Made by a program: the position numbers and the translations under genes | NCBI GenBank assembly: GCA_002633005.1 | Contig: NMRA01000060.1 | Span: forward strand, 783,417 to 847,416 | Direction of reading: 5' to 3' | From: Phoronis australis | Lineage: Eukaryota > Phoronida > Phoronidae | Length of the DNA: 64,000 nucleotides | In this document: piece by piece, positions 27,380-38,224 of the stretch | Layout of the letters: each line of letters opens with the position of its first letter | How positions within the stretch are numbered: the stretch's first letter is position 1 | Notes under the pieces: generated by a model | The model's database searches: none | What the model was told of the DNA's origin: nothing | The model's input: the letters and a program-made list of their open reading frames with translations, nothing else

Positions 27380-30300
27380 ATTCCATGCAGACAACAACTG
27401 GCATGTAAAAGAGGTCAACCTTGGAGACTCTATCACTATCAAATGTCCTCATAAGAGTTTACCTGGATACCAAGAGGCAGTAAACAATCAAGATCTCTAC
27501 TATGCCATTTTTATGGTGAGGAATCGTCATGCTATTTTCTGTCAAAATATGGCCGTCCCAGTTAAATGTCTGTGTCAGTTGACTTGTTTGAAAACCATGC
27601 TGCTGGCTGGTATTAAATCAAGTGCAGCCAATGATGAAACAATAATGTATTTTTTAAAGGTTCATCATATGTCTACATGCTGGCTGACTGGTATTAATTT
27701 ATAATGTATAGTTTCTTGATTGTAAGTCCTGTCACTTAAGCATTTTCTTGCTCTCAAGGTCTTTCATTCTTTGCAGGCATCTGAAAGTAACTACAATACT
27801 TGTGCAAAAAATAAAGACGCTCAAACCAAGAAGTTGTTGCGCTGTGATCGACCCGAGGAGGGCAAGGATCCTCACCAATTGATAATAAACTTTGTGGACT
27901 TCACTCCAGTTCCAGGCGTTCCAGAGTTTCAAGCTGGAAAGTCGTATTATGTATACAGTAAGTTGCACAGAATAACCAATATTGGTGTAATTGGGACAGA
28001 AGTTTAAATCACAAGCTTGTTGCAGAAGCTGGTAATAAGTAAGCATCGGGCAGGGGTCCGTTTCATAAAAAACGACCTATGACTTAAGTCAGAAATTTGA
28101 TCTTTCGCTCAACAAAATAATTTTTGAGAAATACTTAGATCTCGCTTGAGTAAAAATGCAAAGTCTCTGAGAATATGCACATAACTGCTAAATACTGAAA
28201 TAGTTTCTATAAATTATGTCTAGACTGATTTTCTCATGATAACGTGGTTAAACCTTTATTCATCAATTGTGAAATGGTAGCCTAAGACCAAATTTCTTGC
28301 CTTAAGTATTACATCAATTTTCGTTAAACAGACTCCATATTTAGAGCATATCTGAATGTGATAGACATCCAGGCTTCTTTTGGAGGCTTCACAATAGTTA
28401 TTGAAATTATTGGTCATTTAGTGACTAAAGAGACTCGTCTTATCATGTGTGCGCGAGTGTGTGCCGCTGTCCTGTCAAGTCTGGTTGGCTCCCATGCAGC
28501 CATTTTTCTTACACTTATTTTCTACTTTGGACGTTATAACCGTGGTTGGTAGATGATAACCCATGTTATTATATCTTCCAGCCATGTCTACAGGTTCTGA
28601 AGATGGGCTAGACAATGCCAACACAGCGGAGAGTGCCTGTCATCGTCGTAATATGAAGGTGACCTTTGTTGTCCGCGGTGCAGCACCTCCATGTGAGTAG
28701 TACTAGTCGTTACGTGATCTCTTGATTGAATTTACAGACTCCTTGGTAGTTCTTTATATTTTATCTGGCTTACTGCATTGGTGGATCAATATATTGATGC
28801 AAGTCTCCCACCTGATTGTCAGTGAACAATGATGTGTAAATGTAGATAGGAGGATGTTTGCCTGTTCTTCTGGTTTTGGCAAGGTGAAGTTTCTTACTTG
28901 TTAGTTTGTTGTTTATTTAACATGTTGGATTTAGCCACGATTTTAACTGAAAAATGATGGTAAACCATTTGTTCTTGTCTGCTGCTTGTATTATAGTATA
29001 TACAGTGTTGTTCTGATAAGTATGTGATCTGTGTTTTGACAACCATTAATGTTGGTCTGATTCGTTTGTTGTTTGTGTTTACAGCCAGCTCACCGGCCAG
29101 TGTACCCCGCACCCCGTCCACTAGTACCACCACCACCACCCCCAGTCCACCTAGAGTGGACCAGACGACCACTACATCTGCCACCAAAAAGACCATCAAA
29201 ACAGTAGTTCCTAAGACAAGTGAGTATACTAACCATGTAAAGCACAAGTATTTCTACAGCAATTCCATATGCAGCCTGCAGATGGGCATCGACTGCAAAA
29301 ATACACAGGTCAAGACTGCTTTTGTTTCTGTAGCAAATGTTTAGTATAAATCTCGACTATAAGTATTTTGTTAGAATGGAAGAAGAGGACTTGATTTTTT
29401 ATTAGAAATTCAAAAATTACTTTCACTCCATAAATTAGAAGTCGAAAATAACCAAGTTGACACACTATCAGACTTCGCCATCATTAGTTTTCATTGACAC
29501 GAAAATTAGCGAATCACGAGGCCACTTGTATTGGTTATTCAGTGCCATCCGATTGAAGGTGTTATAACTACCTACTGTGATTGGTGGATTGATCGCTTTG
29601 TTTGACTTTGACTATCTCCAACAAACATAGCGCTGTTGCCAAAATAGCAAAGTGTGCAAATGAGATTGTTTTTCTAAAGAAAAATAGCTTCTAGGGATGA
29701 AAGTTAACGGTTTCTGGAAGGTTATTCTAAGAAATGACTAGATTTTGCATGTAAGGGATCATCGATGGGAAACGACAAATTTTACAGAGCAATTTTCATG
29801 TGCATCTGTGGCCATAGCAACTGCTTCAGCATATCGTAGGAAATGCTCATCAGTCTCGCGAATATTGATAGTGATAAGTGGCAACCATCAATGGCTGAGT
29901 TCTGGAAGACTAAGAATGACATCAACTCACTGCTTAGCTTGAGTTTAACAATGTTCACATACATTCGTAAGTCTGCTGTTTTGTCAGTGACGGTCGTACT
30001 TATTCCAACTTGCGTCAGTTTGTATCATATGATAAGTATTACCTAAATATTGAATAAAATTTATCATGTAACTATAAAGTTGCTTAACAGGTAAGCAACT
30101 GGACCCTTATCACACTATGTCAACTCCCTTTCCTATTACACGACTGCTCATTAAGCATCTCGTCTTACAGCTAAAATCAAATCTGACGTGCCAAGTACTT
30201 CAAGGCTGTAAACATGCGGTTTAATGCCCATGCTGATGACATCACCCACACCCTACTGATCTTTGGATTAAGCTCCGACCGCTCATTTAAGAACCCACCT

Positions 30301-31100
30301 TCTACTTTTTAAAAATATTCAGTTAATCTCCCACTGCTTGGGTTGCACCACCCTTTTTGCTTCACAGACAAAAAGCAGTAAAGTGTGCTTTCAAATGCAG
30401 AAGCAGATCAGTTTTGAGTCAGAAGTGCAGCCATTGTCTATTCTATAAGGCCCCGTCACATTAGGGCGACTGCAGACAAGTATGTAGATACGAGCTGAGC
30501 TCATCTCATAACTCGATGCTGTGTTTCCTTCTCTCAGTGAGGCAAAATGCTCGTTGTAAGCTACATTCGTAATAATCAGCATAAATGTAGTACAGGTGTT
30601 TACAATGCGTAATTGAGCAAGAGAGCTTTGTTGTCAAGTGATGCAACAATTAATTTTCAGTGATTGACAGAGTAATCGGTTAATCACTTAGCTCACATCG
30701 TCTGCATGCTATGTTGGGTTACACTCGCCTGGTAAAATAATTCAACAAGTGTGACGCTTGTGAGTTCACATTACTGCCTCACGAGGCAAAATCCTCATGG
30801 CTTATTTTGCCGCAGATGTGAGCTATGAGTTGGGCTCATTTGCATTCCAAGCATTTAGCTGTACGCCTGTGTTGGCCCTTAGATTTAGCCGTGTTTATTT
30901 CTTCCTATATTAATGGAAACTATCCTATTTCAGCCAAGAAAATACCAAGTGGGGGCACAGACGATAACCACAATAACGTTGAAGGGAAGGGGGACACGGG
31001 CCAGCAGACAAGTGGACAATCCTGTGTGAGACTTGACAATTACTTACTGCTGATGCTGTTGTGCTTTGCACTGCACTTATTCCTACTACTACGGACATAG
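27380..31100 (+). CDS. EFNA: GPI-anchored (A-type) ephrin, five 3' exons
   Basis: Ephrins are cell-surface ligands of Eph receptor tyrosine kinases used in axon guidance and tissue-boundary formation. Coding exons, all with GT-AG introns and matching phases, are 27380-27515, 27777-27957, 28582-28692, 29085-29219 and 30934-31100 (stop TAG), giving about 242 residues. The first three encode the receptor-binding fold, with the four conserved cysteines in IKCPH, NTCAKN, LRCDRP and SACHRR, and the typical FVDFTPVP...EFQAGKSYYVY and GLDN blocks. The fourth encodes a Thr/Ser/Pro-rich, mucin-like stalk. The last ends in a hydrophobic tail (YLLLMLLCFALHLFLLL) followed only by Arg-Thr, which is a GPI-attachment signal. 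There is no cytoplasmic tail and so no B-type PDZ ligand. The signal peptide and the conserved Trp-Asn start of the domain belong to an exon not seen in this window. The family is certain; the A-type label rests on the GPI tail, and invertebrate ephrins are not one-to-one with vertebrate EFNA genes. Confidence 0.93.
28053..28333. mobile_element. Imperfect inverted-repeat element (MITE-like) in ephrin intron
   Basis: The left arm (GGTCCGTTTCATAAAAAACG then ACTTAAGTCAGAAATTTG) matches the reverse complement of the right arm (CTGTTTAACG then ACTTAAGGCAAGAAATTTG). The arms are diverged, no clear target duplication was seen, and there is no coding capacity. It lies between the second and third ephrin exons found here. 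Confidence 0.45.
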
Positions 31101-31328
31101 CACTGCTAGGCAGACTCTTAACAAGTTGTGATTTCCATGCCACTGGGTGTACAGCCTGTTGTATGTTGCTGAGCTCAACGCTGAAAGGTGGATTTACGCT
31201 TAGTGCTCTATCGTGAACTGAAACCATAACGCCTTATCGTCGTGGGCACCTGCTCTATTTATGGCATGCAGAGATGGCATGCAAGAAAATGACTGTGTTG
31301 GAATCTTTGACAAGAAATGGACTTGTGC

Positions 31329-31334
31329 AATAAA
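31329..31334 (+). promoter_or_regulatory. Candidate proximal polyadenylation signal
   Basis: AATAAA lies 229 bases after the ephrin stop. Downstream GTGTGTTC (about 31360) could act as a GU-rich element. Confidence 0.45.
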
Positions 31335-32989
31335 AAGATTTTGACCTGCCACAAAGATGAGTGTGTTCTTTTCCAAAGGAAAAATGTGACGGCCTTGGTG
31401 CATATTTGCTGCGTTTGCCATCAAGACATATCATAATATGGTCACAAAATATTATCGGTGACCTGTGTTAATCAATATTGACAATGGAATGCGGTGTAGT
31501 CTTAAAGGGTGGAAGATATGCAATGCAATAAACTGTGCCCAATTAAATACACAGCAAACTGTTTATGTGCTTGGAGTGACATGTCAACTTTTGTATATTT
31601 GTTCATGAACTGGGAATTTATTGTTATTTATTTCGTAATTTTTGTAACATCTTGTGTTAAAGTTTTAAATGTATATATGTATAAAGACAGAAAATGGACA
31701 CAAATTCCCAAGTGAAAGTAGATTCACTCTAAAAATTGTCTATTTAAGTGATTTTGCTGATCTGTATGAATGGATTGGATGATGAATTCTTAGTCGCTGT
31801 CCATATTAGATATGGGTGTCTGCATAACACTGGAATCCATTTGATTTGATCTAATCTGAATTATGATTTCCAGTGTTTTTTGTCTGTCTTAGAATTCATG
31901 TAGCTCCTATCAACCTCGAGTGTGGCTTATGGTAGTTCTATTACGACCTGTTTATTCTTTAGCACTTCATCCTAATAATTGACTTCAGTTGTTAAGTTTC
32001 AAACTATGTGCACTTTGATATTTATAAATTGCCAGATCTTTTGCACTTTGCTGTACACAGCCGTACTTCTCACTGCAATAGTCATCTGATGTCATCACCG
32101 CCTGCAGCAGTGTGTTTGGTGAATGTGATTTGCATGATTTCGCTGCTATAAAATGCAGATGCCAGTGTTTGTGAAGATGACCTCACTTCACTGAACTCTG
32201 TTTGCGTGGTTGGTGAATGCCAAAGGTGAGGAGTAGTATCCTAAACCTTGTGTAGGACCACTGCCTTTCTTTGGGCCACAGTGGAACTGAAATTTTCCTG
32301 TGCAACCCTTGGCAGCATAATTTTTATGCTTTCGTTATCTGTTTTGTTTTAGTGTCTTCTACAATTTCCCATATCTTTATTATTCTGGTATTGGACATCA
32401 ATATATTGACTAAACCAACTCACAAACTCATCCTCAGCCATGACATATTATGAGCCTCCAGTGACACCTGTTGGCCACCTTAGGTTGCCAGGGGTGATAG
32501 TTTAGTTTTGTGCAATAAGTAAACAAATCACTATATGCACATGTAACGCTGAGGAACAAGTTAATAGAATAGTCCGCACTGCTCTTAAAGCAACTCTAGG
32601 AATAGAATTCTAAGACTTCAAGAAAACTCCACGAAAGTCGTTTTTTAGTAACTCAAACTGTATGAAATGGAAAAATTTTGACATTTGGACTACCATGATT
32701 CATTCTCATAACTAATTAAATATTCCTGTTGTGAGCCAATATATTTTCCTTGCCTCAGTATTGGCTCTTGTAGCATCAGAAGTACAATTGTGTTATTCAT
32801 GTTGACAATGCAGCATTTTCCAGGCATTTTCACCACTTGTTGATAGAAAATTGCACCTTGTGAATTAACATCTGAATTACAGGCTTACTGGGCCATGCTG
32901 TGTCGAATGCGTTGAAAATAATTTCTGGTGTTGGTAACTGCTTTACTGAGAATATAACGGTGCTAGGTCCTTTCTAGAGACATGTGTGA

Positions 32990-33019
32990 CATATATATAC
33001 ACATATATAATATATAGTA
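32990..33019. repeat. AT/ACAT microsatellite
   Basis: Short run of (AT)n interrupted by ACAC. Confidence 0.7.
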
Positions 33020-33380
33020 TTGTTATAAGGTATGTTGTACATAATGAGTTTAGGGACACTCTATAACGAGTTGAGGTGACCCCACTTAGATATTGCTCCT
33101 GTTAAGAATAAATTTGTAAGATGGCCTTACTCACAAATCTTCATATTCCTGTGCATTTTCAGTTGATTATTCCAGGGTATTGATCTCTCTGTGTTTTTGA
33201 TGTGCACTAATCCAGAATTCTTATAACTTCCCGAAGGTTAGGACTTGATTTGTGTGCAGTGTATATAGTTTTCAGTAGCTGTGGAATATTTCTAAGATAA
33301 GCAACTCAGTTATAAATTACATAATATTTTTCACCTTTCAAGTAACTAGCAGTCACAGTTTACTTTGTTTGTGTTAAAGC

Positions 33381-33414
33381 CCCCCCCCCCCCNNNNNNNN
33401 NCCCCCCCCCCCCC
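33381..33414. other. Poly-C tract with 9-N assembly gap
   Basis: C homopolymer on both sides of N at 33393-33401, so the true length of the tract is unresolved. Confidence 0.9.
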
Positions 33415-33917
33415 TCCACCCCTTCAGGGGCCTGTGATGATTTCCCATATCCAAAACATTAAGTGTTAAATCACTTACTGGGATTCAAAGGCAGTTTGTC
33501 ATTGCTTCTGCCAAGAGAACTTGCTGACAACCATTATGACTGTTAGTAAGATACCAACATGGGTTTATAGAGAAGATTAATTCTCCACAATTTCATTTTT
33601 GACAATGAATGAGTACACAATAATGAAAGCTAAAATTGACTTCTGGAAAGGCGTGTTTTTGACATCCAAATTACCTGTTGTTTTGGGATTTTAAAATATT
33701 TCCTAGTTTTGTTTTTAGTTTATCAAGGTTGTGCTATGATTTCACACTTTGACCAAGAATTTTTTCGGGATACTTTCACCTTTGTTTAGTTATGCTTGGC
33801 ACGGCACGGCTCGGCAGATAGTGACAAGTAATTATACTTGTGTTATTGACTGTGAGCTTCTGAGCTTATTTTGACTTGTTTTGTATAATTCATGAAGTTA
33901 TGTAATGTTTTGATTAA

Positions 33918-33923
33918 AATAAA
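33918..33923 (+). promoter_or_regulatory. Candidate distal polyadenylation signal
   Basis: AATAAA is followed within about 20 bases by TTGTGTTTTTATTG, a plausible GU/U-rich downstream element. It coincides with the change from CpG-poor to CpG-normal DNA, which supports it as the end of the ephrin transcription unit. Confidence 0.5.
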
Positions 33924-34368
33924 CAATGTAAAATAGCTTGTGTTTTTATTGCAAGAGTATTATATCGTGTACCGAAATACCCGAAGTTTTAAAGGTGTTT
34001 TTATACACATTGTATGAATCTTAAAACGACATTAAATCGTGCCTCGGGTCAAAAAAGTCTCGATTTAGGCCACTTACCGTTGTAAAATTAATCTCTTGTT
34101 TCTTTATCAGTTCAGAAGTGATCTCTGTGCGAGGAAAGAACCGACGATTCGATATTCAGGCCTAGTACGTAAATATTCAGCATCCTACGCACGATGTTGG
34201 TAATTTTCTGAGCACGATACATGTACGCGCACTTGCTACCCATGATGGTACATTACAGGCTCAACATTAGAAAGCCATAAGCTATTCAATTGCTAAGTTG
34301 TGCCCAACACATCTGGACATGAGATAAATACTTGCATAGCCACAGCTCTCACCATTTCTTGTAATTCC

Positions 34369-34403
34369 CTTGAAATAGAAGGAATAGGACCTTTTGAAAC
34401 GTC
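34369..34403 (+). other. Decayed hammerhead/Penelope-tail-like motif
   Basis: An AGAAGG...CCTTTT hairpin with a 7-base loop is followed by GAAACGTC, as at the 3' side of the hammerhead motifs of Penelope-like elements. The required CTGANGA box is replaced by CTTGAAAT, so no activity is expected. Chance similarity is possible. Confidence 0.25.
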
Positions 34404-35219
34404 AAAACAGAATTTCAAGGTGATTTTCAAACATTGTGGATTTTGGGAAGGCCTCAAGAGTACAAAAGTGTAAATAAACTAAGCAAGCGTTTCGACGCAA
34501 CTTTTCCGTCCTTACATGTTTGTGATCGGTTTCAAAACTTCTTCTACATTAATTAACAAATGTGACATCTTCATCTCCAGGGTTTCCACAATGTCATACT
34601 CGTCATTTTTTTGCATTAAACATTCATTGGAATGCCAATTTTGGCTTAAGGATTTTAAAATTGTGATTTTTTGAATTTCCTTAGCAGAATAATCCGGTTC
34701 AAACTTTATTTTGTTCATTTGCCACAATATCTTTTTTTAATTTTTCTTTCCAGTCCTCCAACTAATTGATTAGTTTGTGTTCAACCTGGTCTGGGTTCCG
34801 TATATCCCACGACTTTGGCTTGTACTTGTGGCGACGGAAATATCATTTTGCTATGTTGAGCAAGAAAGCTCCCGAACGTATTCACGAAACACTCGCTTGC
34901 AATTCACCCCGTGATTTTGTAACTAGGTCTTGCGAGATCATGGTCGTTTAGTTTTCCAAGGTATTGCGAGATTATGCTTTTCTCGCAAGAAAGTGGTATA
35001 TATGCGTATGATCTGTCTAAGGAACGCTCTCCTGTGTAACAGTGTGCCAAAACAGCTCAGTGAATTAAATTACGAGCACTCGTTCAAGGTTTCTCGGGAC
35101 CCCATTTCTGTAACAAGTCTGTGATCCTAGTAACTTGAGCTGCCTCGCCTTGTCAGTTTTTTATCCAGGCCATCGGTTGCCACAACTCTTTACCCTCCTC
35201 CACCCATATACGTCAGAAT

Positions 35220-36290
35220 GTTTAGTTGTACCCAACTAATCCCAACTTATCTCAACTTATCCTGCCATCACCACTGATGCAAGCCTGTTGCTGACATCTT
35301 GTTATGTTATCAAACTGCCCCTGTAGGTAGCGCAGCGATTAGTGGTAATAGTTGAATTAGTTGAAATGCGTGTCTCTAACATTGTGAGCCTGTGAATGAC
35401 GTCATGTACGTTATCTACCTGTCCGCAGGTGGTGCAGCGACTAGTAAGAATAGTTTAATTAGTTGATTTTAGTTGAACCCAGCTAATCTCAAGTCATCTC
35501 AACCTATCAAGCCCTGAGCTATTCAACTAATTCAACAGATTCTACCAGTTGTACCGCCATCTGAAGTATTCCTGGCATTATGAGAAAGAAAGACCTGACT
35601 TCCCTGCAGGTGGCACAGCGATTAGTGGGAATAGTTGAATTAGTTGAAATGCTTGTTCTGTGTCTCTCAAGTTGTGAGCCTGGTGAGCTGGCGTCATGTA
35701 CGTTATCTGTCTGCCTGCAGGTGGCGCAAAGATTAGTGCCAATAGTTGAATTGATTGAGATGCGTGTTCTGTGTATCTCAAGTTTTGAGCCTCAGTGTTG
35801 CCGATGCCATGTTGTTACCAGCCTGTCCCTGCGCTGAGATGCCGCAGCGATTAGTGGGAATAGTTGAATTAGTTGAAATGCGTGTTTGGAGTCTTTAAAA
35901 TTGTGAGCCTGTTAATGATGTCATGTAGCCTACGTTATCTACCTGTCCACCGATGGCGCAACGACTAGTGGCAATAGTTGAATTAGTTGAAATGCGTGTT
36001 CTACTTAATCTACCTACATGTAATTTTATCTACCCGTTATTTAGTGAATTCCCGCAAGTGGCGCAGCAATTAGTGGGAATAGTTGAATTAGTTGAAATGC
36101 ATGAGCTCGTTGCAGACGTCGTGTACGTCATGTATCAGCCCTCAGATGGCGCAGCGATTAGTGGTGATAGTTGAATTACTTGAAATGCGTGTGCCTGTTG
36201 CTGACGTCATGTACGTTATGAACCAGCCAACAGATGGCGCAGCGATTAGTGGGAATAGTTGAATTAGTTGAAATGCATTTTTGGTGTCTC
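35220..36290 (+). repeat. Array of ~9 related 45-bp cores with variable spacers
   Basis: A core reading roughly GGTGGCGCAGCGATTAGTGG followed by GAATAGTTGAATTAGTTGAAATGCG starts near 35326, 35428, 35609, 35720, 35838, 35952, 36057, 36144 and 36233. Spacing ranges from about 88 to 180 bases. One inverted, partial copy lies at 35519-35570, and degenerate relatives lie at 35222-35260. Spacers share GTCATGTACGTTATCTACCTGTC-like pieces, including two perfect CRE palindromes TGACGTCA (35397-35404 and 36202-36209). The first half of the core looks like a polymerase III A box (TGGCGCAGCGATTAGTGG), but no B box follows. It is not a CRISPR array, because spacers are also related and copies diverge. Confidence 0.85.
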
Positions 36291-38070
36291 TGAAGATTGT
36301 ACTGGAGCACAGAATAATTGATAGTTATATTGAGTTTGCATTAAAGAAACCTGGAACGCGATAAACAGACTAAATTGCAATATTGGAAGTGGTTCTCTGC
36401 CGCGGCACTGAAACAGATTTCAACCTGTTCACCAGGTATTTTTAGTGTTTGTTAGTCAAGATTTTTAATTTTTGTTGTCACCATAGCATTTTCTTTTAGT
36501 TTCACATTTCAAAAAAGCAATCTGTCATCTGCTTGCCACTTCGTCGACTTTCCCCCGCAAGGCAAAGCACGTCTGGTGGTAGCACATTTCCCTTATATGG
36601 AAAATGTGACCTTTGGCCTCAAATGACTTCAAGCGACTGATTGTGAGCGCACGCGCGCATTTATCATAAGTGGGAGGGAGATTAGAAACTCTTAGGTAAC
36701 AACAGAATTTTTCCTTCACGCATATTTCAAAAGTCATGAATTTCATGATTTTCCTGGAAATTGAATTGCTCTGTACTAGACGTTGCGAGATGGTACTTTC
36801 GTCAGGAATTGTCTAAAAGATAGTTTTGACGAGCTTTCGCGTTCAGTGTCTCTTTAAAGCAGAACGAAAACGGAAAAATAATTTCGAGTACGACATCAAA
36901 TTTGGACATAAGGCCCTGTGCCCAAGTAACTGAACGTGATCGTGAGCTAGTTGCGATCAGTTTTATTGCGGTAAGCGGTCTCAATCGAAAATAACTATTT
37001 CTATTTCTGTACAAAAAACAATTGCGTGTATTTAGATTGTTGTCAAATTTCGCCGGGTCACGAACTCGTGCTTTTTCGGCGAAAGTTTACAATATAGGCT
37101 TGATTGTTTCAAACGGCGCCCATTGTGCCAAGCATTAGAGTGGTGGTAAAGCGACTAGTCGTCTGCGACTTTATAATCGAATGGCGTATACGACAAATCG
37201 GGGTGTGTAGGCAGGTGTTCAGACTCGTAGAAAACTCGTACACGACCAATAGATTTAAAGAGAGGAAGTCCGAATTTGCTTCGATATTCGCTTCACTCAG
37301 AAGTCGTTTCTAGTACTGCTGGGTCACTGCATTTCCACACATTCCGTATCTCGTACATATGAAGTCGGCACGAAATCATATACGGAAAATCGAATTGCGT
37401 AGACAGTGTATACAGTGGTGACGTGTGAGGTAGCGATAAGACACCGAACAACTGGACAACGCTTGATATCTCGTTCAAAGGAATGTGGATACAAATAGTG
37501 AGTTGACAGTGGAATTCGAACTCGCACTTGTAAATCAATTTTAATTTTAATTAAGAGTGTTGATTGCTGCAAGACATTTTCGTCAGTGAGGATCGTAATG
37601 GTAACATATATTTTTATTACGACTAGCGGCAAGTGTAGTGTACTGAGAATGGTTGACAATGACAAATGCCGCCATCGCTTTCGGACTGGTGATGCCAAAC
37701 CAAAAAAGAGAAACTAACGCCTGATGGAGCGCGTGATTTCCTACAGCGTGACAGTGAAACCTCTCCACACAATAATTACGTTACGTTGACAGGTTATCAC
37801 AAGACGGTTGAGCATGCACTAAGAACCCATGTTTCTTCTGAACGTTATCCAATTACTGAGTCTTATATCGTTACCTAAGGATAGGCGATACGAACGATTT
37901 AAAAACTCATGTACGCCCACATTTGCCTATATTAATCCCAACAATTCCACCCAGTTTAGCAGCGGAAACCCGTCAGTGGTACGCCCTTAGTTTGTACTGG
38001 TGTTTAAACGCCTGTGTATCAGATTAGACTTTTAGGATTTCGTTCGAATCAGTTATCTTGGCTAAACATT

Positions 38071-38100
38071 GTCACGTGACCTCATTACAAATAAATATAG
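38071..38100 (+). promoter_or_regulatory. Possible protease promoter: E-box palindrome and TATA-like tract
   Basis: GTCACGTGAC at 38071-38080 contains a perfect CACGTG E box, and ATAAATATAG at 38091-38100 is TATA-like. Both lie about 130-150 bases before the protease start codon, a reasonable core-promoter distance for a gene with a short 5' UTR. Position is the only support. Confidence 0.3.
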
Positions 38101-38224
38101 CCGCAGTCTGATTTTGATCTTATAGAGTCTCAGAACACAGAAATAGATGATCGATTCAATATTTCGGCTATAGTGGTTGCTGCATTGAGAACGACGAGTC
38201 TCAGCCGGGAAAGAGGTGGTGGAG

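Larger units (their letters stand above)
31101..33945 (+). other. Probable long ephrin 3' UTR
   Basis: After the ephrin stop codon the DNA stays CpG-poor and without good open frames until about 33.95 kb. There a polyadenylation hexamer is followed by a GT-rich stretch and the CpG density jumps. A shorter 3' end near 31.35 kb is also possible from the first hexamer. The UTR length is inference. The stretch also holds a small AT microsatellite and an N gap inside poly-C. Confidence 0.45.
33946..38224. other. Intergenic region between ephrin and protease genes
   Basis: No coding exon was recognised. CpG is clearly more frequent than in the preceding 34 kb. The region contains a possible decayed hammerhead-like motif (34369-34403), the CRE-containing repeat array (35220-36290) and the presumed protease promoter. 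The remaining parts show nothing I can name. Confidence 0.6.

Noticed and set aside
35220-36290. CRISPR-like layout (repeated core, variable spacers)
   Set aside because: Cores diverge, spacers are related to each other, one copy is inverted, and the window is animal DNA.
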